64,000 nucleotides of DNA from positions 62,001 to 126,000 of IMG/VR virus record IMGVR_UViG_3300020084_000003, one strand, 5' to 3'. The DNA comes from a virus. The notes beneath the pieces are model-generated. The model saw only the letters and a list, made by a program, of their open reading frames with translations. It made no database searches and was not told the DNA's origin. Positions 45,576 through 53,237 of the stretch are shown piece after piece (within the stretch, counting starts at the first letter, position 1; the number at the start of each line of letters is the position of its first letter). The position numbers were made by a program, and so were the translations under genes.

Positions 45576-46531
45576 GCCATGTCAAGTGCAAGAGTAAGGG
45601 CTTGCTGTTTCACATTGGAGTTTTTACCAAACCAAGCCGATTCAAGACGAGTATCGTTTTCACGACCAAGAACGTGATCGGTTGCGTAAGTAACAGCGTT
45701 GAACGCCTGCCAGAAGGTTCCAGCTTGATACTCAGCGCCCGGTTGATTTTCGATCAGGTCCATGACAATCTGACCATTCCGAGAAAGGTCTTTGCCTTCC
45801 ATTTCAGATTTACCAAAAAGAGTGCCATAGTATTCGGTCAGAGCTTCTTTGGTGAATTTCTTCGAACCAAGGAATTCAGCAGCTTCCTTGAAGTTATTCA
45901 GTTTGTCGGAAGAAACACCAAGGATGGATTTGACGCGATCAGCATCAAAGACCGAGCGGTGGTTGATTTTCACAGCATTTTTTCCGCGTTCTGCCAGAGC
46001 CATAGTCAGGGTGTTATTGCAAACAACACGCTCGGCGCAGAAACGGATATCAATCGACTTACCGTAAAGGTGCGGGTTGCTGAAAAGCAGGTAGCCTTTC
46101 ACTTCATCGCCGTTGAAGAGGGTGAAGCCATCCTTGATCGAAGCAAGCGCCCAGACAATGCGGCCATCTTTCAGCGCACCAGCGGTATCCATAACCATGT
46201 CGCCTTTTTCAACAAAATCGTGGAAGAAGTTGAATGCTTCGCTGTTTTGAACTTCTTTCCAGTTTTCACCAACAATAGTCATGATCTTGCCGTCGCTATC
46301 GCGAACAAGAGCATCTTTTCCGGTTTTGACCCGTTGCAGGCCAGCGCCAAAATCACCTTCAATGAACATCTCATGTTTGCTCACGGTCCAATCAAGGTTG
46401 GCAGCTTTCATGATTTCTGCGGGAGTCATATCATCACCGACAGGAACACCAAGGCCATGCCAAGGTTTGCCATTGCTGGCGCGATAAGCCATAGAAGCGG
46501 TGCCGTTGCTCAGGATTTCAAGTTCATGCAT
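45563..46531 (-). CDS. DUF932 phage/plasmid protein
   Basis: A 322-aa DUF932 protein. The family signature runs from the start: a short lead then PWHGLGVPVGDDMTPAEIMK, LDWTVSKHEMFI, then a central RFCAERVVCNNTLTMALAER and the final WQAFNAVTYATDHVLGRENDTR region. The function of DUF932 is not established; it is common on plasmids and phages. An upstream in-frame start exists, but ATG 46531 has AGGAG 8 bp away and is chosen. A near-consensus sigma70 promoter is immediately upstream. Base composition is about 50 percent GC against 35-38 percent for neighbours, which may mean recent acquisition or expression-driven codon bias. Confidence 0.9.
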   Translation of the reverse strand: MHELEILSNGTASMAYRASNGKPWHGLGVPVGDDMTPAEIMKAANLDWTVSKHEMFIEGDFGAGLQRVKTGKDALVRDSDGKIMTIVGENWKEVQNSEAFNFFHDFVEKGDMVMDTAGALKDGRIVWALASIKDGFTLFNGDEVKGYLLFSNPHLYGKSIDIRFCAERVVCNNTLTMALAERGKNAVKINHRSVFDADRVKSILGVSSDKLNNFKEAAEFLGSKKFTKEALTEYYGTLFGKSEMEGKDLSRNGQIVMDLIENQPGAEYQAGTFWQAFNAVTYATDHVLGRENDTRLESAWFGKNSNVKQQALTLALDMAKVA

Positions 46532-46571
46532 TATAAATACTCCTATAAGGTTTGTGTCTTTCGATACAGAA

Positions 46572-46600
46572 CTTATAACCGATTCGGATGTAACTGTCAA
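46572..46600 (-). promoter_or_regulatory. Sigma70-type early promoter for DUF932
   Basis: On the - strand TTGACA (46595-46600) is followed after 17 bp by TATAAG (46572-46577). Consensus -35 and ideal spacing; the start codon is about 40 bp downstream. Confidence 0.8.
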
Positions 46601-46625
46601 CCACTCATTTTAAGATCGTGTCGTT

Positions 46626-46970
46626 TTAGTGCATGGCCGTAGAAATCATGGGAACGCTATGGATCATGTTTCCGGCCCACTCATTGTAGCCACTCTTTAG
46701 AATCTCTTGATATGATGCGAACTTATTTGATTCGTTTTCAACTTTTAGTTCGAATATTTTGCACTTTTCAATCTCCTTTGGTCGCAAGACTTCTTTTAGA
46801 AACTCGCTGGCAACCTCTTCGGATGAAAATTTAGTAGTTTGTTTAATGATAAACGGATGCTCTTCGTCCTGTTCATCTAGTGTGAAAAGAAGTTGTGTAT
46901 TGTATCCATTAAGACTTTCGCCAAGAGCGGCAAAAATTCCTCTTTCTTTATGTATGATAATATATGACAA
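46626..46970 (-). CDS. Hypothetical protein with TTG start
   Basis: A 114-aa protein of unknown family starting at TTG (46970). The start is supported by a strong Shine-Dalgarno GGAGG six bases upstream, which is embedded in the last codons of the DUF2786 gene, so the two are coupled. Sequence begins SYIIIHKERGIFAALGESLN, an open alpha/beta pattern, and shows no motif I recognise. Probably early, in the same transcript as the DUF2786 gene. Confidence 0.7.
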   Translation of the reverse strand: MSYIIIHKERGIFAALGESLNGYNTQLLFTLDEQDEEHPFIIKQTTKFSSEEVASEFLKEVLRPKEIEKCKIFELKVENESNKFASYQEILKSGYNEWAGNMIHSVPMISTAMH

Positions 46971-46972
46971 TT

Positions 46973-47707
46973 TTATCCTCCAATTTTCAATACTTTTTTA
47001 TCTTCAAATTTACGGTGAAGCTCAACTCGCTCACCAGCTTCAACTCCCTTTTCAAAGGAATCATCTTTATTGTATTTAACCACTGAGGTTGACTTTTCAC
47101 TAAAGCTTGCGGTGGCCTCTTCATACAGTTTCGCAACCAAAGCATTTTTAACTACAATAAGTTCCGTAGAGCTAGAATTTTGTTTTTCAGCTTCCATCAG
47201 TTCATTGATTTTGTTGCAAATTGAAGCGGACATACCGATAGAAAAATTCTTCATACGATTGCCGTGAATTTTTTCTTCACTGGATGCAACATATTTTGCC
47301 CATTCAATTTTCAGGGCGCTTTTTGCAATATTAAGAATGTAGATAGCCAATTCAACATCGACTTTGTGACCAAAGAACATAAGTTGCTTTGCTTCACGTT
47401 CATATTTTTCTTTATTGTGCTTACGTTTGGTGATAACAACTGCTTTAGTGTTAGTATAATCTGCAATTTTTTTGGCAATGGTCCGTTCAAAAGAACCCAA
47501 TTTGACGGTTGGAACAGGATCGTTGGACCCCCAAACATAATCGCCAAGATTGACTTTGCGCTGCTTGATATCATCCATAGTCAGACCATGTTTAGCCATG
47601 AGTTTTTTAGCTAATGCAATAGCTTGCATGGCTTCTGCTTCGGATGCCCCATTTTCAATGGTCTTGTTGAAAAGACTGCGAATCTGTTCGATTTTCATAT
47701 CAGACAT
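46973..47707 (-). CDS. DUF2786 domain protein
   Basis: A 244-aa protein. The DUF2786 motif fills the first 50 residues: IRSLFNKTIENGASEAEAMQ, AIALAKKLMAKHGLTMDDI. The middle (SFERTIAKKIADYTNTKAVV, then LMFFGHKVDVELAIYILNIA) corresponds to the associated second domain found in many phage and bacterial relatives. Function is not known. RBS TAGGAGAG is well placed. A sigma70-like promoter overlaps the end of the PAAR gene just upstream. Confidence 0.85.
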   Translation of the reverse strand: MSDMKIEQIRSLFNKTIENGASEAEAMQAIALAKKLMAKHGLTMDDIKQRKVNLGDYVWGSNDPVPTVKLGSFERTIAKKIADYTNTKAVVITKRKHNKEKYEREAKQLMFFGHKVDVELAIYILNIAKSALKIEWAKYVASSEEKIHGNRMKNFSIGMSASICNKINELMEAEKQNSSSTELIVVKNALVAKLYEEATASFSEKSTSVVKYNKDDSFEKGVEAGERVELHRKFEDKKVLKIGG

Positions 47708-47746
47708 AGAAAACTCTCCTATCAGGATGGAATTACAATATGTCTC

Positions 47747-47775
47747 TGTCTAGCATGTCTGATTCTGGTTGTCAA
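47747..47775 (-). promoter_or_regulatory. Sigma70-type promoter (extended -10) for the DUF2786 unit
   Basis: On the - strand TTGACA (47770-47775) is followed after 17 bp by TAGACA (47747-47752), preceded by TGC as an extended -10. The -10 hexamer itself is a weak match. Confidence 0.55.
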
Positions 47776-48092
47776 CCACAATCTATCTTGGCTACACCTG
47801 TTTTGATTTCGTTCTCTGCATACATGTCACCCACACGTGCAACCCCTCGACCTTCTACCTTGACCTTTGAAGAGAATGTTGTCAAGAGGCTTCTATCTAA
47901 ATTGGTTGGATTACACCCTGCTCTTAGATGCGGAGTAATCATATCGCCTTCGCGGACGACGCCATGCCCATTTACTTTAACTTTTTCTGAACATTCATTT
48001 GTGGATGTAATCAATGGGAAGGCGCAGTTGTTTCTTGCGCCATCCGGTGATTCTACCTCACATGTTTCATTTCCTGTTACTAATAGTGGCAT
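47772..48092 (-). CDS. PAAR-motif tail spike tip protein
   Basis: A 106-aa PAAR protein, expected to form the sharpened tip bound to the central spike, like T4 gp5.4 (97 aa). The PAAR pattern is seen as KVKVNGHGVVREGDMITPHL followed by a conserved C-x-P segment, then KVKVEGRGVARVGDMYAENE. Cys/His residues that could bind the tip metal are present (for example C11, C23, H54-like and the C-terminal Cys). RBS AAGGAAGGA precedes ATG. It is encoded apart from the baseplate genes, between PhoH and the DUF2786 gene on the - strand. Confidence 0.85.
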   Translation of the reverse strand: MPLLVTGNETCEVESPDGARNNCAFPLITSTNECSEKVKVNGHGVVREGDMITPHLRAGCNPTNLDRSLLTTFSSKVKVEGRGVARVGDMYAENEIKTGVAKIDCG

Positions 48093-48104
48093 GGCGTCCT
48101 TCCT

Positions 48105-48839
48105 TTATGCTGCCATTACGTCTTCTTCTGCAAGAATAAACGCTTTAACCAGACCTGATCTTACAACGTCTTCGACATTGAATTTAACAGTTCTGAATTC
48201 AGGAATAGTTGACAATACTTGCAAGAAGTCACCAAGTCCTGATTTATCGTTTCTATTCTTACCGGCTTTTAGATCGTCCTGCTTTGTGTCACCGCAGAAA
48301 ATGATCTTTGAGTTATTACCTACGCGAGTAATAATTGATCTTAATTCGTCATAGTTAGCATTTTGGCATTCATCAAAAATGATAATAGCATTGTCAAAGG
48401 TTAGACCTCTTACGAATGATGAACTCATAAATGTGATAACGCCCTTGTCTTTCAATTGCTTGTAAGCATCTTTTTTACCAAACAATTCGTTGACGATATC
48501 GCAGTATGGACCTTCATAGTAAGACATTTTTTCGTCCAATGTTCCCGGCATAAAACCTTGATCCCTGCTTTGAACGGCTGTTCTGATAATAATTAGTCTT
48601 TCGTAATTCTTTTCATTTATAATATCATCTAGAGCCAAATACAATGCACACATTGTTTTTCCGGTGCCAGCGGTGCCTATTGCAGCCATACTATAATTGT
48701 CATCATAGAAATCAAACATTGTCTCCTGAGTTTTAGTAATGGGATACAACTCTTTCAAAGATAGTCTTGACTGACTAACATACTCGTTATGAGTTGCTAC
48801 ACGGGTATTGCGCTGTTTTCTAGTTAGTTTTTTTGACAT
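48105..48839 (-). CDS. phoH: PhoH-like ATPase
   Basis: A 244-aa PhoH-family P-loop ATPase. Walker A GTAGTGKT is at residues 55-62, preceded by a PhoH-type ITKTQETMFDFYDD segment. Later come the R-x-A-V motif (RTAVQSRDQGFMPGTLDEKM), Walker B IIIFDECQNAN and GDTKQDDL with following SGL..F. PhoH-like proteins are very common in phages; a nuclease/helicase role is suspected in those fused to PIN domains, but no PIN domain is present here. RBS AGGAG. An operator-like inverted repeat is 70 bp upstream. Confidence 0.93.
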   Translation of the reverse strand: MSKKLTRKQRNTRVATHNEYVSQSRLSLKELYPITKTQETMFDFYDDNYSMAAIGTAGTGKTMCALYLALDDIINEKNYERLIIIRTAVQSRDQGFMPGTLDEKMSYYEGPYCDIVNELFGKKDAYKQLKDKGVITFMSSSFVRGLTFDNAIIIFDECQNANYDELRSIITRVGNNSKIIFCGDTKQDDLKAGKNRNDKSGLGDFLQVLSTIPEFRTVKFNVEDVVRSGLVKAFILAEEDVMAA

Positions 48840-48910
48840 AAATGCTCTCCTATTTGACGATAGTGCGCCAATTGCTAATTTGTCGTTATGACCCAGACAT
48901 GTTTAAGGGT

Positions 48911-48924
48911 CGTGAAAATTCACG
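48911..48924. promoter_or_regulatory. Operator-like inverted repeat upstream of phoH
   Basis: CGTGAA and TTCACG arms separated by two bases, in the 143-bp gap between phoH and the next gene. It could bind a repressor; no clear -35/-10 pair was identified around it. Confidence 0.3.
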
Positions 48925-48982
48925 TTATTCATAATATAAAACAAAGGTAAAAGTGCGTATATGATACCCACCACTACCAATC

Positions 48983-49219
48983 TTATTTTACATCTACTGT
49001 TGAGTATTTGTGATTTTCTTTTACTTTACTAAGAACTTCTTTGAAGCCAGCATCATGCTTACGGACGCCAAGCTTTACAGGGTCAATGAATGCAGGAAAT
49101 TTATTAAAAATTTGCTTCATGTGCTTGTTCTCTTCAAGATATTCTTCTCGTTCTTTCATGGAAAGGGAGATTTCGAATTCTTCACCTGTTTCGGTGTTTC
49201 TCATAGAATATAAGGGCAT
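48983..49219 (-). CDS. Conserved T4-like phage protein, FmdB-like fold without zinc ligands
   Basis: A 78-aa protein that starts MPLYSMRNTETGEEFEISLS, the opening pattern of phage proteins resembling the FmdB zinc ribbon (M-P-x-Y-x-x-x-N-x-x-T-G-E-x-F-E), followed by EYLEENKHMKQIFNKFPAFI. The Cys pairs of true FmdB proteins are absent. ATG at 49219 is chosen over one ten codons upstream because AGAGGA lies before it. A late promoter box is just upstream. Function unknown. Confidence 0.75.
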   Translation of the reverse strand: MPLYSMRNTETGEEFEISLSMKEREEYLEENKHMKQIFNKFPAFIDPVKLGVRKHDAGFKEVLSKVKENHKYSTVDVK

Positions 49220-49250
49220 TTGTTTCCTCTCACTATTTTCTTTATACATT

Positions 49251-49258
49251 TATTTATA
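49251..49258 (-). promoter_or_regulatory. T4-type late promoter box (- strand)
   Basis: TATAAATA on the - strand, 32 bp upstream of the 78-aa protein start. Confidence 0.75.
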
Positions 49259-49291
49259 CGACGAGGCATCTTCATAATCTAAAATCAGTCA

Positions 49292-49322
49292 TAAAAAAAG
49301 CGAGTATTAAAACCCGCCTTTT
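49292..49322 (-). terminator. Rho-independent terminator of the HAD nucleotidase unit
   Basis: On the - strand GCGGGT pairs with ACTCGC (one G-T pair) and is followed by seven T residues. The HAD gene's stop codon lies in the hairpin. Confidence 0.78.
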
Positions 49323-49924
49323 TCTAGTTCCTTGATTCTATTATATATTTCTCTCCATGAATCTACACGTTTCATTGGCGGTTCAACTTTGTAGTGCTTA
49401 TTATAGGGAGATGTGTATAAAATTGACTCATATCCTAATTCTTCACCAAGTTCAACATTTGATATATTATCGTCTACCCATATGTGACCCTTATCTCTAT
49501 TGAGGATAAGAACCTCTCTTTTGGCAGCGGATGATGGAGTGCAATATAGGCTGTGAATGTTTTCTTCACCTAGAATAGAAGAAACGTTTTTAAAACGGTT
49601 GTCATAGATAGCTTGACCTTGCTGTGATTCTCCACATGCACTGATTAAACAGAATTTATATCCAAAATCTTCTGCTATTTTCCTTGCATATATAATGCTA
49701 TCATCAATGGGATGGAGGTTCGCAAAATTCTCAGAAGAATTAAAGTCTAGATAGAGTTCTTCAACTATATCCTCTGGTATATCAAAGTGGTGATGTAGAA
49801 AATAAAGAGTTGGGTCTATTACTTTGTAACCCAACGCCTTAGCTTTTTCTGAAAAGGCTGGTAGCCATTTTACTACCACTTCATCAACATCAGAGTATAT
49901 AATTTTTTCATTCTTCGTCATCAT
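49307..49924 (-). CDS. HAD-superfamily 5'-nucleotidase-like phosphatase
   Basis: A 205-aa HAD hydrolase. Motif I is YSDVDEVVVKW (DxDxV, residues about 10-20), motif II-like is CLISACGES, and motif IV is WVDDN near residue 150. The layout resembles phage 5'(3')-deoxyribonucleotidase-like proteins. The likely substrate is a nucleotide monophosphate, but this is not shown by sequence. Its ATG overlaps the end of the out-of-frame part of the small basic gene upstream (ATGATGACG), so it is in the same polycistron as DUF6433 and RNase H. Confidence 0.8.
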   Translation of the reverse strand: MMTKNEKIIYSDVDEVVVKWLPAFSEKAKALGYKVIDPTLYFLHHHFDIPEDIVEELYLDFNSSENFANLHPIDDSIIYARKIAEDFGYKFCLISACGESQQGQAIYDNRFKNVSSILGEENIHSLYCTPSSAAKREVLILNRDKGHIWVDDNISNVELGEELGYESILYTSPYNKHYKVEPPMKRVDSWREIYNRIKELEKGGF

Positions 49925-50058
49925 CTATCCTATCAAATCTGTCATGATCTTTTAGTTTATCACGCTGTTGTTTTTTTACGATTTCTCAGCTTTTCATTCT
50001 TTTGCTCAAAATCGTCATCATCATAATCATCTTTACTTCTTTTAAAAGTTTTTCCCAT
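49922..50058 (-). pseudogene. Small basic/acidic protein interrupted by a frameshift at an A7 run
   Basis: From ATG at 50058, sharing a base with the stop of the DUF6433 gene (TGATG), the frame reads MGKTFKRSKDDYDDDDFEQK, NEKLRNRKK and then stops at TGA after 32 residues. Shifting by one base at the run of seven A residues (49972-49978 on the + numbering) continues KQQRDKLKDHDRFDRIDDDE and ends on the HAD start. A roughly 49-aa product of this composition, between DUF6433 and downstream genes, resembles a small conserved T4-like protein. It may be a true mutation, transcriptional slippage on A7, or a sequencing indel. Confidence 0.55.
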
Positions 50059-50483
50059 CAGAATTTTTCTTCGTATAGATTAGGGAAAGCGGCTAGAACA
50101 ACGTCTTCATCCATTCCCATAATTGGTTTTTTTTCAATCATATTAGCTACAATTTCGGAGTCTTTATCATCAATTCCCTCAAGCAATTCAATGAAAAGTC
50201 TTTCTATCTGGATTTGATTTAGCTTTCCATCATACTTGCCTCCCTTTAGGAAAATGGGCAAGCGGCGGGTTTCTGAAAATAGACGACCCTCTACGTTTAC
50301 AAGACCATTTTTATTCCAAGGTGGCCTTACGTCTGGAACTAGAAATTCTACATTTTTATCGTATGTAAACTTCAAAATCATCCTTAGTGTTACTGAATTG
50401 TTCTTCTGTAAAAACGCAACTTTTTCTTCTTTTGTCTCTAGAGATATAGTCTTTGCAACTATCTCAGCTATAGAAAGTCTCAT
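50058..50483 (-). CDS. DUF6433 family conserved T4-like phage protein
   Basis: A 141-aa protein with the family pattern: RLSIAEIVAKTISLETKEEK at the start, VTLRMILKFTYDKNVEFLVP, FSETRRLPIFLKGGKYDGKL, and RLFIELLEGIDDKDSEIVAN. It has no known activity. It starts one base from the RNase H stop, and its own stop overlaps the next start, forming a tight polycistron typical of T4-like phages, where it is linked to rnh. Confidence 0.8.
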   Translation of the reverse strand: MRLSIAEIVAKTISLETKEEKVAFLQKNNSVTLRMILKFTYDKNVEFLVPDVRPPWNKNGLVNVEGRLFSETRRLPIFLKGGKYDGKLNQIQIERLFIELLEGIDDKDSEIVANMIEKKPIMGMDEDVVLAAFPNLYEEKF

Positions 50484-51343
50484 TAAAAATCTCCTATGTC
50501 ACTTAAAAGGTTTGAAAGACCCTTTTTGAAAAAGTAGTCCATAAGTTTTCCTCTTTTGTTATTGCACGGTATATTATACTGTTCGATTATTTGTTTTTTA
50601 AATTTGTTCGGAACACAATACAAGTCGATAAGAACTTTATTACGTTTCCAATTTTGCTGTTCCTGTTCATTTAGAGTTCCAGCCAAGAAAGCTTCCTTTC
50701 TTTTCTGTGTCATAACCCCTTGCCTTTTACCTATGGCAAAAACATTATCTTCTGACAAAATGTTAGGAATATCGTCGCCAGAATCTCCGCAGATAACCAT
50801 TTCATCTAGAAATGCCTCTGGGTCTTCCACAACCATAAATTTATGGTCAAAAGGATCATACTGTTTAACGTTTCTGAATTTAAGAAGTTGCTTATAGTCT
50901 TTGTCTCTAGACAAAATCAAGAAATCTTCTCCGGTAGAAAGAAACTCATCGCCATAAGTATGACAAATTACTCCGATAATGTCATCAGCTTCACATTTTT
51001 CTACTTCAATGACTTTATATGGAAAGTTTTGCTTCAACTCTTCTTTCAGGGTTTGCATGACTTGATACAGCTTTCCCCAATCAATGTCACTTTCCTTTTT
51101 GTTTCTATTTCTTCGTATCTTGTAATAAGGGAAGAAATCTTTTCTCCAAGTATTTTTAGAGTCGCAGCAAATGACCAATTCACCAAACTGACCGGCAAAT
51201 TTTTTCCTGTTTGATCGTAAATGATTTAATAGTATATGGCGAACGTTATTTTCATCCACCACATCAGATGCGCTAAGTCCAGATTTCATGCTGTTGAAAA
51301 TTGCAGACAAGCAATATTGGTTATAGTCTATAAGTATCGGCAT
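50483..51343 (-). CDS. rnh: T4-like RNase H / 5'-3' exonuclease
   Basis: A 286-aa flap-endonuclease-like RNase H (T4 Rnh is 305 aa) that removes RNA primers and 5' flaps during lagging-strand synthesis. Metal-binding acidic motifs are visible: LIDYNQ (D6), CDSKNTWRKDFFPYYKIRRN (about 59-78), CEADDIIG (about 113), SRDKDYKQLL and CGDSGDDIPN (about 185-194). Gene order with DUF6433 downstream is as in other T4-like phages. Start ATG is preceded by a weak GGAG-like site. Confidence 0.93.
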   Translation of the reverse strand: MPILIDYNQYCLSAIFNSMKSGLSASDVVDENNVRHILLNHLRSNRKKFAGQFGELVICCDSKNTWRKDFFPYYKIRRNRNKKESDIDWGKLYQVMQTLKEELKQNFPYKVIEVEKCEADDIIGVICHTYGDEFLSTGEDFLILSRDKDYKQLLKFRNVKQYDPFDHKFMVVEDPEAFLDEMVICGDSGDDIPNILSEDNVFAIGKRQGVMTQKRKEAFLAGTLNEQEQQNWKRNKVLIDLYCVPNKFKKQIIEQYNIPCNNKRGKLMDYFFKKGLSNLLSDIGDF

Positions 51344-51367
51344 TATAAAAAAGTCACTCCTTGTTTC

Positions 51368-51721
51368 TTATTCCTCTGTTATAGCACTTTCTTCTTCATT
51401 TGTCAAGTCCTCAGATTCGTCTTCATCTGATTCGTCAAAAGATTGTCTGACTATTTCTTGTATAGGGTGAGCATAACCCATCTTTTTCATCATTAGTGAT
51501 TTTATAGAATCTCTGACAAAGAAAATGTCTGCCATATCAGTATCTTCAAGATGAAACCCTGCACGATCCATTTCCATAATCATAATATTGGAAATGAAGT
51601 CAGAAACATCATCAATATAACCCATTCTAAATTCGGTTATATTCTCTTGCATTTTCTCGCTTGTTGCTGGTTTGGTTTTTTCTTTTGAAAATCTATCTGG
51701 AAATTTAATTACGTTATCCAT
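51368..51721 (-). CDS. Hypothetical acidic protein (NVIKFP family)
   Basis: A 117-aa protein beginning MDNVIKFPDRF, a short motif common at the N-terminus of conserved phage proteins, and ending with an acidic tail (DESDEDESEDLTNEEE). The middle is helical (YIDDVSDFISNIMIMEMDRA; FFVRDSIKSLMMKKMG). Similar proteins occur near replication genes in T4-like phages, but no function is known. The start overlaps the glycosyltransferase stop by 8 bp, with RBS AGGAG. Confidence 0.7.
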   Translation of the reverse strand: MDNVIKFPDRFSKEKTKPATSEKMQENITEFRMGYIDDVSDFISNIMIMEMDRAGFHLEDTDMADIFFVRDSIKSLMMKKMGYAHPIQEIVRQSFDESDEDESEDLTNEEESAITEE

Positions 51722-52661
51722 TTTTTATCTCCTGTAAAACGTTCTCCCACTGCCTTTTGAATTCTAACAAAGAATAGGGAATGAACCTGCTGGATTTTAT
51801 TTGCATGTCTTCTGTCACGCTGGAATAGTTATCCAATATATATTTAGATAAACTGTAAGTTCTATTCGCAACATCATTATAACTTTCAGACATTGGAAAC
51901 ATATAAGTCATGTTCTGCGCCGTTTCAGGTAATGCTCCAAAATCAGGATGAATGCAAATGCAACCATTCTGAATAGCCTCCATCAATGCAAGACAACTTG
52001 TTTCGTGCCAGATACAAGGATAAATAAACATGTCACTTTTCTTTAAATAATCCAAGACTACTGAATTTGGTTGTGATCCGTGATACGTTATATTATCTGT
52101 GTTATTTATTTTATCAAATAAGCTTTGGTAGTTAACATCATTTTCTTCCCATCCATATATTTTGAAAGATGAGAATACATCCAAAGTTACATCATATTCT
52201 TTCACCAATTCGTTGAATACTGGAAGCAATAGCTCCAATCCTCGATGTGGTGTAGTGTGATATATTATTTTGACCGGACCATCATTTTCTTTTTTGCTAT
52301 TTGGATTGAAATAGTCTCCAATGGCATTCTTTATGACTACGCATTTAGAGTATGGAAGGTCGAAGTGTTGGATGAACAAATCTCTTTGATGATATGAAAC
52401 GAATACGAATTTTGCATATGAATTCAGTATATTTTTATCTTTTAGTTTTTCATATCTTATGTCAAATGGAAGATCGTGTAGATACAATATGTTCTTCATT
52501 TTTGGTTCTATATCATACACTCTGCTGAAATGAATGCAAACGCCTTTAAGCAAATCATTATCTACTAGCTGTAGCAATCTATTTCGCATTATTTCTGTTC
52601 CGCCCATTGCGGCTGGACTTGTCAGCTTATTAAGTATTTTACCATTATTAATTTGGCTCAT
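51714..52661 (-). CDS. Glycosyltransferase, GT4-like
   Basis: A 315-aa GT-B fold glycosyltransferase. The donor-binding C-terminal half shows IIYHTTPHRGLELLLPVFNE (about 135-155) and YPCIWHETSCLALMEAIQNG (about 220-240), which holds the E-x7-E-type motif of GT4 enzymes. It could glucosylate modified phage DNA, as T4 enzymes do, or a virion or host surface component; the acceptor cannot be told. The frame's first ATG lies in the upstream terminator T-run; ATG 52661 has AAAGG six bases before it and is chosen. Confidence 0.85.
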   Translation of the reverse strand: MSQINNGKILNKLTSPAAMGGTEIMRNRLLQLVDNDLLKGVCIHFSRVYDIEPKMKNILYLHDLPFDIRYEKLKDKNILNSYAKFVFVSYHQRDLFIQHFDLPYSKCVVIKNAIGDYFNPNSKKENDGPVKIIYHTTPHRGLELLLPVFNELVKEYDVTLDVFSSFKIYGWEENDVNYQSLFDKINNTDNITYHGSQPNSVVLDYLKKSDMFIYPCIWHETSCLALMEAIQNGCICIHPDFGALPETAQNMTYMFPMSESYNDVANRTYSLSKYILDNYSSVTEDMQIKSSRFIPYSLLEFKRQWENVLQEIKNG

Positions 52662-52681
52662 ATTAAACCTTTGCATAAAAA

Positions 52682-52703
52682 AGTGGGGCTGTTACACCCC
52701 ACT
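52682..52703 (-). terminator. Rho-independent terminator before the glycosyltransferase gene
   Basis: A 7-bp stem, AGTGGGG and CCCCACT, 8-nt loop, with a run of six or more T on the - strand. It ends transcription of the small basic gene upstream. Confidence 0.85.
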
Positions 52704-52723
52704 CGTATAAATTTGAAAAAGTA

Positions 52724-52993
52724 TTAAAGGGGGAAGACTTTTTTCATAACGTCTTTATAAGACCCGCCTTTATAAGTGTTCATTTTGACACGAATAAATA
52801 GCCTATTAGTTTCGTTCTTGTTTGGATTTCGAATAGTGATCCAAGGGTTTCCACCGGCAAGCCATGATTTTTGTGCAGCAATATGACGGTCTGACGCAGG
52901 ACGTGCAGCCTTCATGGCGCGACGAGTAGCGGCAGAAACGTTACGGCCTGTGCCTTTGGAAGTGTAAGATGTTTTGTTACCTTGTTTAGCCAT
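52724..52993 (-). CDS. Hypothetical small basic protein
   Basis: An 89-aa basic protein. ATG 52993 has AGAAGGA upstream and is preferred to one 14 codons earlier that would overlap the next gene. It begins AKQGNKTSYTSKGTGRNVSA and is rich in Arg/Lys (ATRRAMKAARPASDRH), with the pattern of a nucleic-acid-binding or ribosomal-like protein. No family is recognised. Base composition is slightly higher in GC than its neighbours. A terminator follows directly. Confidence 0.7.
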   Translation of the reverse strand: MAKQGNKTSYTSKGTGRNVSAATRRAMKAARPASDRHIAAQKSWLAGGNPWITIRNPNKNETNRLFIRVKMNTYKGGSYKDVMKKVFPL

Positions 52994-53021
52994 AATATAT
53001 ATTCCTTCTTCATATTTAATT

Positions 53022-53237
53022 TTATATCGAATCAAGTTCTTTCAGTATGCGAAACGATATGTCTGTTATATCACACTCTGGTTCCGAGCGCAAGACAAAA
53101 ATCAATCTGTCCATAAATAACAATTCCATATTGGTGTCCGACGCTACAGATAATGCTTCAAAAACAGTTTCTATATCGTAAGGATTTTCGCAAAAAACTT
53201 GTCTTTCTTTATTCTTCTTTTGAGTTTTTTCGCTCAT
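53022..53237 (-). CDS. Hypothetical protein
   Basis: A 71-aa protein with no family I recognise. The Lys/Arg/Gln-rich start (SEKTQKKNKERQVF) is followed by an alpha/beta pattern (YDIETVFEALSVASDTNMEL; RLIFVLRSEPECDITDISFR). RBS AAGGA lies 8 bp before ATG. It overlaps the end of the kinase gene by 29 bp in another frame. Confidence 0.65.
   Translation of the reverse strand: MSEKTQKKNKERQVFCENPYDIETVFEALSVASDTNMELLFMDRLIFVLRSEPECDITDISFRILKELDSI

Noticed and set aside
46532-46540. TATAAATA on the + strand just upstream of the DUF932 start codon
   Set aside because: It faces away from the DUF932 gene, has no + strand gene to serve, and is formed by that gene's leader.
45602-46642. 346-codon open frame on the + strand
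   Set aside because: It is the exact antisense shadow of the DUF932 gene, has no RBS or family motif, and results from the codon usage of that gene.
49970-49982. Canonical -1 slippery heptamer A-AAA-AAC in the broken small gene
   Set aside because: The heptamer is present as a string but is not in the phase needed for canonical tandem -1 slippage; only simple A-run slippage or an indel fits.
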